Assembly (NCBI GenBank): GCA_902780235.1
Contig: CACZEL010000008.1
Coordinates: 1 to 64,000 of the forward strand
Direction of reading: 5' to 3'
DNA: 64,000 bases
Source: an uncultured Bacteroidales bacterium
GTDB lineage: Bacteria; Bacteroidota; Bacteroidia; Bacteroidales; Paludibacteraceae
Below, piece after piece: positions 49,767 to 59,600 of this stretch. Position 1 is the stretch's first letter. The number at the start of each line of letters is the position of its first letter. The position numbers and the translations under genes are program-made. The notes below the pieces were generated by a model, which was not told the origin of the DNA, did no database searches, and saw nothing but the letters and a program-made list of their open reading frames with translations.

Positions 49767-51092
49767 TTAGTTTCTATGCCAGCCTATTGTAAAGACAAGG
49801 CGGTGGGTGTCGGCGCAGAGGTCGTAGGGAGCGACGTACTCATGGGCATAGAGGTTGAATCGCTGCCAACGATATTGATATGCGGCCTGCGCTAATATAT
49901 GGGTTCCACGATAACCGATTGCAAAAGACGCATAGTGCGTTATGTTCGGTTTTTGGAAGTATGTATCTTGTCGGTCAAAAGTAGGATCCACGGAGACGAC
50001 CTTGTTGGAGTTTTTGAAGGTACTCTCGCAGGCATAGCCGGCATTGAGGTAGAGGCCCAAGACGGGAATGATCTCCAGGCCCGCACGGAGGGAATGGACA
50101 GGTGTCTCTTTGGGTTGATGATAGAGGTCATATTGCAGCGCAACCATTCCGTAGGCACCTAGCTGGAAGGCTACCGAAGAGGAGAAATGGAGGGGTTGCA
50201 CGGCGATGTTATTCTGATGAGCTGTGGCTTCCGGCGCATAAGAGAAACGCAAGGAGTCTGTCTGCGAGGAAAGCGTACCGGAGGAATAGATGTGGAAGGT
50301 TCCCAAACTATTCGATTGGATGCTTGCACCGAGACGCAGCCAGCCTGTCGGACGATAGATGAGTCCGAGGGAGAGACTACTGCTGACACCGGAATAGATC
50401 AAAGTAGTGACATTCTTGTTATAGGCACTTGAGTTGGCGAACGACTCTATGTAAGAGGCGTCTGCTGAGAGGGTGTAGGACTGTACTTGAAGCCCTGCGC
50501 CAATGAACCAACGATTGGAGAGATTGACCGACCAATCGAAGGCAAACTCGTTGATCGAGCCCGACTCTTTGAGCAGGAGATCATTGAGGGCAAAAGGCGT
50601 GTTGGTACAGAATTTGATATCCCAAGGTACGTCCAAAGTTGCAAGCAATGCGCCCAGCGAATAGCCGTTCTGTCCTACCCCATACATCGTTCGCCCATAG
50701 GAATGGAGGCGGCGATAGGATAAGAGGAAATTATTGAAGAGTACTCCTTCATCGTCTTTTTTGTAGGGGATGGAGAGCACGATAGCGACCTGCGGGACCA
50801 TAGGGGTATAACGCGTGGACTTGGTTTCTGCCATGAGTCCGCGTTGCCAAGTCTTGTCGATGGCTTCATCGAAAGAGAGGGTCACTTCTGCTCGACGATA
50901 GAGACCGAGGCCGGCAGGGTTATCGTGGACGGCGGAGGGGTCGCCGCCGATCGCTGTCATCGCGCCCGACATGCCGACATAGCGCGCCGTACCCATGATG
51001 GTTCGCTCACCGAGACGGGCGAAGTCCTGGGACCATGTACAAAGCGACAATGTACAAAGGACAAAGGTCAATATGTAGACAAGGCGTCTCAT
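49767..51092 (-). CDS. FadL/OmpP1-like outer-membrane protein
   Basis: A 441-residue barrel with a signal peptide (LVYILTFVLCTLSLCTWSQ). The conserved start of the mature part, GTARYVGMSGAMTAIGGDPS followed by AVHDNPAGLGLYRR, is typical of OmpP1/FadL/TodX-type transporters in Bacteroidota. It ends in a beta strand with a terminal aromatic/basic residue pair. Likely transports hydrophobic compounds; substrate unknown. The start overlaps the stop of the small lipoprotein gene (ATGA). Confidence 0.85.
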   Translation of the reverse strand: MRRLVYILTFVLCTLSLCTWSQDFARLGERTIMGTARYVGMSGAMTAIGGDPSAVHDNPAGLGLYRRAEVTLSFDEAIDKTWQRGLMAETKSTRYTPMVPQVAIVLSIPYKKDDEGVLFNNFLLSYRRLHSYGRTMYGVGQNGYSLGALLATLDVPWDIKFCTNTPFALNDLLLKESGSINEFAFDWSVNLSNRWFIGAGLQVQSYTLSADASYIESFANSSAYNKNVTTLIYSGVSSSLSLGLIYRPTGWLRLGASIQSNSLGTFHIYSSGTLSSQTDSLRFSYAPEATAHQNNIAVQPLHFSSSVAFQLGAYGMVALQYDLYHQPKETPVHSLRAGLEIIPVLGLYLNAGYACESTFKNSNKVVSVDPTFDRQDTYFQKPNITHYASFAIGYRGTHILAQAAYQYRWQRFNLYAHEYVAPYDLCADTHRLVFTIGWHRN

Positions 51093-51325
51093 CGTTTGAT
51101 GCGGATGGTGATGGTTGTATCTTGGCGGTTGATGATCTCCATAGGGGGAGTTGAGGGGCTAGTTGCACTAGACGCACTAGACGCACTAGAGGAACTAGAG
51201 GAACTAGAGGGGGCAGACGAAGCGGATTTGTCCGGCCAGTAGTAGGCATCGTCCAGCGGTGCTTGCGAAGCGCAAGCGGTAAGGGCGAGGACGCCAAAGA
51301 GTACTATGAGTTTTTTCGATATCAC
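51089..51325 (-). CDS. small poly-serine lipoprotein
   Basis: A 78-residue lipoprotein (lipobox VLALTACAS). The middle is a serine/alanine run encoded by a 9-bp repeat (CTAGACGCA / CTAGAGGAA on the plus strand, about 51171-51215). The end RQDTTITIRIKR may fold as a beta strand. It overlaps the FadL-like gene by four bases and may be its accessory protein. Confidence 0.72.
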   Translation of the reverse strand: MISKKLIVLFGVLALTACASQAPLDDAYYWPDKSASSAPSSSSSSSSASSASSATSPSTPPMEIINRQDTTITIRIKR

Positions 51326-51354
51326 GTGATTACGTAATTACGGGATTACGGGGA

Positions 51355-52344
51355 TTAGATCTTTCTAAAGCCAATGATCTCTCTTACTTCTTCGATGGTT
51401 TTTTCGGCACGGGCAGAGGCGGCTTCGGCTCCTTGACGCATGATACGATCCAGGAGGGCATCGTCGGAAGAGTAAGCGATGATACGCTCACGGATCGGCG
51501 TGAGGAGTTTGTTGGCGTCTGCTGCCATCTGTTTTTTCATATCGCCGTAACGGATCTGCATATTGTTGTAGAGGTCGTTGTAGTAGTCGGCAGCCTCTTT
51601 ACCGCAGAGGAGTTCGCAGAGGGTGAAGAGGTTCTGGATGACCTCGGGTTTCTCTTGGTTGAGTTGGGTCGGTCCCTGATCGGTAACAGCCCGCATGATC
51701 TTCTTGGTGACGGTTTTCTCGTCATCGCAGAGATAGAGGCAGTTGCCTTCGGACTTGCCCATCTTACCTGTACCATCGAGACCCGGCACTTTGACTGCTT
51801 TGTCGGCGAAATAGAAAGAGGCGGGTTCTTTGAAGTACTCGACGTTATAGATTCTATTGAATCTACGGGCAAAGAGACGCGCCATTTCCATGTTCTGCTC
51901 CTGGTCTTTTCCGACAGGCACTTTGTCGGCCTTGTGCATCAAGATATCGGCAGCCATGAGGCAGGGATAAGTGAGCAGACCGGCGTTGACGTTATCGGGT
52001 TGTTTGCGCACTTTCTCCTTGAAGGAGGTAACACGCTCGAGTTCGCCCAGATAGGCGTTCATATTGAGGTACAGATAGAGTTCGAGTACCTGTTTGACGT
52101 CTGATTGTACGTATATCGGTGCCTTCTCCGGATCGATGCCACAAGCGAGGTATTCAGACAGGATGGTCTTAACCGAATTGCGTATGTTTTCCGGCGTCGG
52201 GTGCGTGGTCAGCGAGTGCCAATCGGCGATGAAGAACATACAATCGTATTCGTCCTGCATTTTGACGAAGGACTTGACCGCACCAAAATAGTTACCTAAA
52301 TGTAAGTTGCCCGTAGGGCGGATTCCACTAATAACTCTCTCCAT
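51355..52344 (-). CDS. trpS: tryptophanyl-tRNA synthetase
   Basis: A 329-residue class I synthetase. HIGH-type motif ISGIRPTGNLHLGNYFGAVK at the start and KMSKS-type motif GKMGKSEGNCLYL near 198. It charges tRNA-Trp. The preceding gap to lrp holds TTAGCTA repeats. Confidence 0.96.
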   Translation of the reverse strand: MERVISGIRPTGNLHLGNYFGAVKSFVKMQDEYDCMFFIADWHSLTTHPTPENIRNSVKTILSEYLACGIDPEKAPIYVQSDVKQVLELYLYLNMNAYLGELERVTSFKEKVRKQPDNVNAGLLTYPCLMAADILMHKADKVPVGKDQEQNMEMARLFARRFNRIYNVEYFKEPASFYFADKAVKVPGLDGTGKMGKSEGNCLYLCDDEKTVTKKIMRAVTDQGPTQLNQEKPEVIQNLFTLCELLCGKEAADYYNDLYNNMQIRYGDMKKQMAADANKLLTPIRERIIAYSSDDALLDRIMRQGAEAASARAEKTIEEVREIIGFRKI

Positions 52345-52406
52345 GTTATAAACTTTAGCTTTTGGCTATTGGCTATTAGCTAACGGCTAACAGCTAACGG
52401 CTAATG

Positions 52407-52865
52407 TTAGATTTCAATAGGCAATTGACGATAGATCGGCTGCGCGAGAGCCGTGAGGGTGGTTGTATTGGCGACACCCGGGATCTCTTGGATCTTGGTA
52501 TTGAGCAACTGAAGCAAGTGCTCATTATCACGCGCGTACACTTTAATAAGGAGTCCGAACGCACCGAGCGTATATTGCGCCTCAACCACTTCGGGAATCT
52601 GCTGCAATTCGGCGATCACTTTGTTGTACATCGACGCTTTTTCCATGGAGATACCGATATAGACGCAGAGCTGGTAGCCCAGCGATTTGGGCTGCACATG
52701 ATAACTGGATCCGGTAATGACTCCGTTGTCAAACATTTTCTGTACGCGTTGATGAACAGCAGCACGGCTGACTCCACATTGCTCTGCTACGTCCTTGAAA
52801 GGAATACGTGCGCTGGTCGTGATAATCTTCAGAATTTTACGGTCTAATTCGTCAATTTTTTCCAT
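52407..52865 (-). CDS. Lrp/AsnC family transcriptional regulator
   Basis: From ATG 52865 the product is 152 residues: HTH MEKIDELDRKILKIITTSAR with CGVSRAAVHQRVQKM, and a RAM ligand-binding domain (EAQYTLGAFGLLIKVYARDN). The earlier in-frame codons lie upstream of the predicted transcription start (about 52888) and are rejected. It probably senses an amino acid; the neighbouring trpS might be a target, but that is inference. Confidence 0.92.
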   Translation of the reverse strand: MEKIDELDRKILKIITTSARIPFKDVAEQCGVSRAAVHQRVQKMFDNGVITGSSYHVQPKSLGYQLCVYIGISMEKASMYNKVIAELQQIPEVVEAQYTLGAFGLLIKVYARDNEHLLQLLNTKIQEIPGVANTTTLTALAQPIYRQLPIEI

Positions 52866-52894
52866 TATTGCAATAAAATGCTTAAATTTTGCTG

Positions 52895-52942
52895 CAAAAT
52901 TACAGTTTTTTTTTGACATGTGCAAATTTTTTTGTACTTTTG
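52895..52942. promoter_or_regulatory. divergent promoters sharing one -33 palindrome (lrp / O-methyltransferase)
   Basis: TTTGACATGTGCAAA (52912-52926). Rightward: 19 bp to TACTTTTG (52935-52942). Leftward: 20 bp to TAATTTTG (52902-52895 on the minus strand). Confidence 0.86.
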
Positions 52943-52961
52943 TCGCAAATTTTGTAACAAT

Positions 52962-53597
52962 ATGACACTTGAGGAGTATATTTCGAGTCATTCGACACCT
53001 GAAAATGAGGTTTTGAACGCCATCACGCGCGACACGCACGTTCATATATTAAACCCGCATATGTTAAGCGGGCACGTGCAGGGACGCGTGCTGAGTATGA
53101 TGAGTTGGATGATTCGTCCGAAACGGATTTTGGAGTTGGGGACGTTCACGGGTTATAGTGCATTGTGTCTGGCGGAAGGGCTGGCAGAAGGCGGTAAGCT
53201 GGTGACGATCGAGCATAACGATGAGTTGGAAGAGACGATACGGCGGAATCTGGCGAGAAGTCCGCTGGGCGAGAAGATAGAGCTCATCATCGGGGATGCG
53301 AAAGAGGTGCTTAATCGCCCAAGATTGGTCGATACATATGATCTGGTGTTTATGGATGCGGATAAGAGGGAGTATTGTGCGTATCTGGAGGCGGTGTATC
53401 CGTTAGTGCCTGTAGGCGGGTTCATACTGGCGGACAACACGCTTTGGGACGGGCATGTGGTTGATCCAGCGTACGATAAAGACAAACAGACGCTTGGTTT
53501 GAGGGCATTCAATGACAAAGTAAAAGAGGACGACCGCTTTGAGCAAGTCATCCTCCCATTACGAGACGGTCTTACGATTATTCGTAAGATACTTTAG
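52962..53597 (+). CDS. class I SAM-dependent O-methyltransferase
   Basis: A 211-residue enzyme of the catechol/caffeoyl-CoA O-methyltransferase group: ILELGTFTGYSALCLAEGLA holds the SAM site and DLVFMDADKREYCAYLEAVY plus ILADNTLWDGHV the metal and catalytic residues. A 20-bp palindrome ATCGCCCAAGATTGGTCGAT at 53314-53333, identical to one in the 12189 array, is translated here as part of NRPRLVD. Substrate unknown. Confidence 0.88.
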   Translation: MTLEEYISSHSTPENEVLNAITRDTHVHILNPHMLSGHVQGRVLSMMSWMIRPKRILELGTFTGYSALCLAEGLAEGGKLVTIEHNDELEETIRRNLARSPLGEKIELIIGDAKEVLNRPRLVDTYDLVFMDADKREYCAYLEAVYPLVPVGGFILADNTLWDGHVVDPAYDKDKQTLGLRAFNDKVKEDDRFEQVILPLRDGLTIIRKIL

Positions 53598-53673
53598 CTG
53601 TTGGCTGTTGGCTGTTAGCTATTGGCTGTTAGCTATTGGCTGTTAGCTATTGGCTGTTAGCTATTGGCTATTA
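53596..53673. repeat. short tandem repeat, period 7 (TTAGCTG/TTGGCTG/TTAGCTA)
   Basis: About eleven heptamers alternating TTGGCTG and TTAGCTA, the longest run in the window. It fills the gap between the O-methyltransferase and MalY genes and supplies the last codons (ANS-stop) of the latter. Confidence 0.92.
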
Positions 53674-54841
53674 TATAATTTTTGAGTCTATTCAGGGCTT
53701 CGGCGAGGACCTCATGAGAGGTCGCGAGGTTGATACGCACATAGTTCTCAGCGCCATACATTTCGGATGGGTTGAAGAGCACGTGCGCTTTTTTTGCCAA
53801 GTCATGACAGAATTGCTCCGCGGACATGTTGAGTGCGCTGATGTTGACCCATGCAAGGTAGGTGCCTTCGGTTTCGTGGAGTTGAAGCATAGGCAGTTCG
53901 GCATGGAGGAAATCGCGCAGGTAGCAGAAGTTCTTGTATACCTGTTCGTTGAGTTCATCGAGCCAAGTTTCCGATTCGTTGTACGCAGCCACTTGAGCGA
54001 CCAGGCCGAAGGGGTTGAGTCCGTTGACCTCATGCACCTCGAGCGCATGGTTGATCTGCGCAAAGAGTTCTTCGTTGGGCACGAAAATGTTCGCGCAGAG
54101 CAGACCGGCGATATTAAAGGCTTTGCTGGCAGAGGTGCAGACACAGAAATCGGTATCATCGATGACGATGGATGCGAAAGGTGTGTAGGCATGTCCGGGG
54201 AAAGCGAACTCGCAATGAATCTCGTCGGAGAGCACGAACAAGTGCTCGCGGCGCATGATGTCAGCCAGACGCTCGAGTTCTTCCCTACTCCACACACGAC
54301 CGGTCGGGTTGTGCGGATTGCAGAGCAAGAAGACGTCGGCCTCTTTGGCTTTGGTTTCGACATCAGCCCAATTGATCTCAAAGCGGTTATTGACCAGCAC
54401 GAGGGGCGAAGGGACAAGTTCGCAGCCCATGTTCTCGATGCAGGAGAAGAAGCAATTATAAGCCGGCGTAAAGGTAAGCACACGTAAACGTGTGCATTGG
54501 CTATTAGCTGTTAGCTCTTGGCTCTTAGCTTTTCTTTCTTCCAGCGCCGCAAAGATGGCAGAGATGGCGGGTACGACAGCCGTTGTGTAAAGGAGGTTGT
54601 CGCGGTTGATTCCATTCCAACCATGACGGCGGGAGAACCAAGAGGCTACTGCGTCGTAGTTGGCCTGCGGCACGATAGAATAACCAAACACGCCATGATC
54701 GAGCCTACGTTGCATGGCTTCACGAATTGGTTTTGCAGCTGCAAAATCCATGTCTGCAATCCATAAGGGCAGACATTCTGCTGCACATTCCGAATCCCAC
54801 TTATAGCAGTCGGAATTCTTACGATTTACATATTCAAGCAC
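53657..54841 (-). CDS. MalY/PatB-type cystathionine beta-lyase / aminotransferase
   Basis: A 394-residue fold-type I PLP enzyme. LPLWIADMDFAAAKPIREAM at the start, LLCNPHNPTGRVWSREEL, VLSDEIHCEF and the PLP lysine in CTSASKAFNIAGLLCAN. It cleaves C-S beta bonds of cystathionine-like substrates. A period-7 repeat at 54497-54535 is read in frame (KSQELTANSQCT) in a loop. The C-terminus ends in repeat-encoded ANS. Confidence 0.9.
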   Translation of the reverse strand: MLEYVNRKNSDCYKWDSECAAECLPLWIADMDFAAAKPIREAMQRRLDHGVFGYSIVPQANYDAVASWFSRRHGWNGINRDNLLYTTAVVPAISAIFAALEERKAKSQELTANSQCTRLRVLTFTPAYNCFFSCIENMGCELVPSPLVLVNNRFEINWADVETKAKEADVFLLCNPHNPTGRVWSREELERLADIMRREHLFVLSDEIHCEFAFPGHAYTPFASIVIDDTDFCVCTSASKAFNIAGLLCANIFVPNEELFAQINHALEVHEVNGLNPFGLVAQVAAYNESETWLDELNEQVYKNFCYLRDFLHAELPMLQLHETEGTYLAWVNISALNMSAEQFCHDLAKKAHVLFNPSEMYGAENYVRINLATSHEVLAEALNRLKNYIIANS

Positions 54842-54872
54842 GATAGTAGAATTAAGAATTAAAAATTAAAAA

Positions 54873-55376
54873 TTAAAAATTGACCGCCTCTTCCCATGTG
54901 TAATCGCGGTCTTCTGTTTCGGAAGGGACGTAGCCCATTTCCGATTTGGCTTTGTCTTGCGGGAAGGTGAAATAGGTACAGGTACACTCGCACAGGAGTT
55001 CCCCTTCGGCGGAATAAAGTTCGCCGGCGACGATGGCTACATTACGCCTCATCTCCTTGAGGTAACCCCGCAGTTTGATGTAGGATTGGAGGGTTGAGAC
55101 GGGTTTGTGGTAGCGCATTTCCATCTTGGCTGTGACACCGGCCGTCTTGAGTTTATGGAAGACAACCCAGCCACACACTTCGTCAAGCAGGACGGCTTGG
55201 ATGCCACCATGAAGGGTATTGATCCACGATTGGTGATTCTGCGTCGGGCGCCAGATAGAGATGATGTCGTCGCCGTCTTCAAAGAAGCGCATTTGCGTAC
55301 CGATCGGGTTGTCCGGACTACAGCCGAAACAGTTGTAGCCCGGATAACTCGTCCAAGGATTGATAATTCGTCGCAT
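54873..55376 (-). CDS. PaaI-type hotdog thioesterase
   Basis: A 167-residue hotdog-fold protein: NTLHGGIQAVLLDEVCGWVV holds the catalytic Asp/His-Gly-Gly region. It hydrolyses an acyl-CoA, substrate unknown. CFGCSPDNPIGTQM at the start is common in this subfamily. An ATTAAAA repeat separates it from the MalY gene, and a TTGTACA repeat from the COG0523 gene. Confidence 0.87.
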   Translation of the reverse strand: MRRIINPWTSYPGYNCFGCSPDNPIGTQMRFFEDGDDIISIWRPTQNHQSWINTLHGGIQAVLLDEVCGWVVFHKLKTAGVTAKMEMRYHKPVSTLQSYIKLRGYLKEMRRNVAIVAGELYSAEGELLCECTCTYFTFPQDKAKSEMGYVPSETEDRDYTWEEAVNF

Positions 55377-55410
55377 AATTTACAATTTACAATGTACAAT
55401 GTACAAGGGA

Positions 55411-56682
55411 TTACTGCAGGCAGTTATCCAACGCAGTTTTAATCGCCTCTTTATCCAAATGCTGGCCGATAAAGACGAGTTTCTGCATTCTGTCACCATA
55501 TTGCTCATGCCAATCTTTGCGCAGTTGGGGATCGTCTGCCATGAGCTGCATGAGTTCCTCTTTGGGCATGGTAGCAAACCATTCTCCGGCCTTGCGGATA
55601 TTGAACTGACGACCTGCCTGCTCGAAGAGGTAACACATGTCGTACTCTTCGGCAAAATAGCACATACCTTTGCAACGGATCACGTTCTTCGGCCAATGCT
55701 GGGCAACGAACTCATCAAACATGCCGAGATCGAAGGGTTTGCGCTCATAATAGACGTATGTCTCGATACCGAATTCAGCGAGGTGATCGTGATCTTCGTG
55801 GGAATGATGATGATGGTCGTTAGTCGTTGGTCGTTGGTCGTTGGACTCTTCTTCTTCATGATCGTGATCGTCATGATCGTCGTCATCATCGTCCTCATCG
55901 TGGTCGTGATGATGATGTGCGTCTTCGATTTCCTGGATCCATTTGGCGGAAGTAGCGACCTTGTCGAAGTCAAAGAGATGGGTGTTGAGGATCTTGTCGA
56001 GGTCCACATCACAGTAATTCGTCTCGATGATTTCGGCGGTAGGTTGTATAGCGCGAACAATAGATTTAATTCGAGCAAGTTCATCTTCGCTTACTTCGGA
56101 GGCCTTATTCAAAAGAATGATGTTGCAGAACTCGATTTGTTCGATCACGAGTGCAGCAAGGTCTTCTTCTTTAGCTATTAGCTGTTGGCTATTAGCTGTT
56201 AGCTGTTCTTCGAACTCATCGCGGATACGGAGAGCGTCCACTACGGCACAGATACAATCGAGCGTAGGCAGACCGTCGGTAGCGAATTGAGGTACCATCT
56301 GCGCATAAGAACAGAGTGTCTGCGCGATAGGTGCAGGTTCGCAGATACCGGACGCCTCGATGACGATGTAGTCATACATCGGTCGTTTGTCGTTTGTCGT
56401 TTGTCGTTGGCTGACCAAGTCATGGAGCTGTTGGATGAGATCCATCTTGAGCGAGCAACAGATACAGCCGTTCTGAAGGGCGATGAGTGAATCATCTTGT
56501 TGCGACACTACCCCGCCCTGTTGAATGAGCGAGGCATCGATATTGACTTCACCGATATCGTTAACGATAACCGCAAAACGAATACCTTTTTGGTTCGTCA
56601 GGATTCGGTTGAGAAGGGTTGTCTTGCCGCTTCCGAGATAACCCGTAAGCAGCAAGACTGGAATTTTTGTTATATTGGTCAT
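55411..56682 (-). CDS. COG0523 GTPase (CobW/ZNG1-like metal chaperone)
   Basis: A 423-residue G3E GTPase. Walker A LLTGYLGSGKTTLLNRILTN, the metal motif QNGCICCSLKMDL (CxCC) and IILLNKASEV for guanine recognition. A long His/Asp-rich loop (HHHHDHDEDDDDDDHDDHDH and following) suggests zinc or another metal as cargo. Three period-7 repeats are read in frame (SNDQRPTTNDHHHH, EEQLTANSQQLIAKE and SQRQTTNDKRPMYD). It likely delivers metal to an enzyme under limitation; the target is unknown. Confidence 0.9.
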   Translation of the reverse strand: MTNITKIPVLLLTGYLGSGKTTLLNRILTNQKGIRFAVIVNDIGEVNIDASLIQQGGVVSQQDDSLIALQNGCICCSLKMDLIQQLHDLVSQRQTTNDKRPMYDYIVIEASGICEPAPIAQTLCSYAQMVPQFATDGLPTLDCICAVVDALRIRDEFEEQLTANSQQLIAKEEDLAALVIEQIEFCNIILLNKASEVSEDELARIKSIVRAIQPTAEIIETNYCDVDLDKILNTHLFDFDKVATSAKWIQEIEDAHHHHDHDEDDDDDDHDDHDHEEEESNDQRPTTNDHHHHSHEDHDHLAEFGIETYVYYERKPFDLGMFDEFVAQHWPKNVIRCKGMCYFAEEYDMCYLFEQAGRQFNIRKAGEWFATMPKEELMQLMADDPQLRKDWHEQYGDRMQKLVFIGQHLDKEAIKTALDNCLQ

Positions 56683-56699
56683 TTGTAATTTGTCATTTG

Positions 56700-59600
56700 T
56701 TATTGTACGTACGCCGCATAGTCAGCGTAATACTTGTCCACAAATTCAGATTGTCCGTTTCGCTCGCAGGTCTGGAGGACATACGAGAGGATAGCGGCTT
56801 CTCGATCCACGGTAGAGCGGATAGCATCCCGTTGGCGACGATCCAACGAAGCCGAGAAACGCATATATTCCACACTGTTCGTAGCGACCTTATCCATGAT
56901 GGCAAGTGCTTTCTCATCCTCATGGAGAATGAAATACATCTGCGCCATCGAAGCGGAGGTATAGTCGTACGGGATGTTATAACCCGGCAGTTGCTCTTCA
57001 GCGAAATCGAGTACCTCGAGTGCTTTTTCACGTTGGTTCTCACGGAGCAGTTGTTCCGCCAGTTGGGCGAACATCATTCGGTGGGTGCGGCACATACGCA
57101 TGAGGTTTTCGTCGATATAGATACCCGGGATATTCATGTTGCCGTACTTGAATTGATGCATCATGTTCTCGTACATCTTCTCCGTGTTGACACGCGGTTG
57201 ACCATCCCGGCTACGAGTCGGGGTGATTTGGTACGCGAGGCCGGTAAGCTCCATGTAGGGTTCGAGGCCAAGGTAATAGTCATTACCTACGGTAGCACAG
57301 AAATACATGGGTCGTTGCCATTTATTGGTCGAGAGCATCTCCATGATCATCATCTCCGAGCGGGTGTACATGCGTTTCTTCTTGAATAGGATCTGTTCGC
57401 CTTCCGGTGTCTCGACATAGAGTTGATCGGATGGGATGTAGTTATCGCCCTCGCGGGTCTTGGTTCGCGGATCATCGGAACGCAGGAAATTGAACGCTTT
57501 CTCGACCGAGATGGGTTGACCGAGACGGTTATCGACACGTGCTATCTCGTTGGTACCCGGCATGAAATCCTTGTATTCCCACGAGATAGGCAGTGCTTGC
57601 GACTCATAGTACGGACGCTTCATCTGCGAGATGTACCAATCGGTCTGGAGGTACGAGAGGTTGCAGACGCGGAGGTCGGTTCCCACTTCTTCCACCTCTT
57701 GGTTGTACCAGAGGGGGAAGGTGTCGTTGTCACCGTTGGAGAAGAGGATCGCTTGCGTCTCGCAGGACTTGAGGTAGTTTGCACCGAAGTCACGGCAGGA
57801 ATAGCGTTGCGAACGATCGTGGTCATCCCAGTTCTGCAATGCCATTTGCGCCGGAACGAGCAAGCAAACCAACGAAGCCAAAACCGCTACGCAGGTCTTG
57901 CCTGAATCGGATTTGAGAGCGCTATTCAAACAGTCGATAAGAGCGAGTACGCCCAGACCAATCCAGATACAGAAGGCATAGAACGAACCGGCGTAAGCAT
58001 AGTCACGTTCACGCGGTTGGTACGGCGTCTGGTTGAGGTAAATGACGATCGCAAGACCGGTGAGGAAGAAGAGGAGGAAGGTCAACGTGAAGTTCTTCCA
58101 ACCCTCTGCTTTTCCGTCTTTATCGCGTTTGCCGCATTGCCAAATGATACCGATGATACCGAGAAGGAGCGGCAGGAAATAATAGACATTATGTCCTTTA
58201 TTCTCCTTGAGTTCGGTAGGCAGCAAGGACTGATCGCCCAGCATGGCGTTATCAATGAACGGGATACCGGAGATCCAGTTACCTTTGGTAATGTCGCCGT
58301 AGGACTGCAGGTCATTCTGACGACCGGCGAAGTTCCACATGAAATAGCGCCAGTACATGAAGTTAACCTGATAACGGAAGAAGAAACGGAGGTTCTCGCC
58401 GAAGGTCGGACAATAGTCCGTTTTCTGCTGTCCGCAGTACTCGTAGCGAACGCGTTTTCCTTTGACATTCGCCCACTCTTTGTAAGCGCCTACATGGCTT
58501 CCTTGCGAAGAATACATACGCGGGAAGATCATGCAGAACTGCTTCATGTATTGGTAGGAAGTCTTATGTCCGGTAACAACATAATGGTCTTTCTCGCCTT
58601 CCACTTTGGGTGCGGGCGCGTACTGTGCATGTCCGACTTTCTCGACCGGAATACACATGTTTCCTTCCACACGCAATTCTACCGGCGCGTTGTAGGTCTG
58701 ACCGTAGAACAAAGGACGGTCGCCGTACTGCTCACGGTTGAGGTAGTACTTGAGCGAGAAAACGTTATCCGGCGAGTTCTGATCCATCGGGGTATCCGCA
58801 TTGGAACGGATCACGAGGGCTGCGTACGAACTATAACCGATCAGGATGACCGTTACCATCAGGACACCGGTATTGAGCCAGCGCCACAATTGGCTCTTAG
58901 CTGTTGCAGGTCCGACCTGGCTGTTGGCTTCGTACTCGAGGTCTGCACGTTGTTTCGTGTACATAATTGCCCAAGTGAGCAGGGCAACAGTCAGCACGAT
59001 AGCGACCGCCAGACCCGTATTGAACGGACAGCCTAAACCGTTGACAAACAACAGTTCAAACCAACCGAGGACGGTAGGATAACCCGGGATGATACCATAG
59101 AGGATCACCAGCAGTACCGCACACGAAGCGAGGAACGCATAGAAGAGACCTTTCCAGGAGAACTCGTATTTACGGAAGTAATAAACGAGTCCGATCGCAG
59201 GTATCGTCAGCAAGTTCAGCAGGTGGACACCGATCGAGAGACCCATGAGGTACGCGATTGCAATAAGCCAACGGTCACTACCCTCTTCGTCAGCCTGTTC
59301 ATCCCACTTGAGGATGAGCCAGAAGACGACCGCAGTGAAGAGCGATGAGGAAGCATAGACCTCTCCTTCAACCGCCGAGAACCAGAAGGTGTCGGAGAAG
59401 GTGTACGCGAGTGCGCCTACGGCTCCTGCGCCGAGCAAAGCGATGCCTTTCCATGTTGTGTCAGGTTGCACAAGCTTCTTCGCAAGCGCCGTGATCGTCC
59501 AGAAAAGGAAGAGGATGGTGAAGGCACTGGCGAGGGCTGACAAGGCGTTGACACACATGGCCACATGGGCGGTATCCGACGCAAACAGACTAAAGAAATG

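Noticed and set aside
53596-53673. CRISPR-like repeats
   Set aside because: Heptamers without spacers; a simple tandem repeat.
55860-55920. Repeat expansion error in the COG0523 gene
   Set aside because: His/Asp-rich loops are normal for this metal-chaperone family and the frame is intact.
58017-59036. 339-codon plus-strand ORF
   Set aside because: Antisense to the DUF2723 gene; composition is that of a shadow frame.
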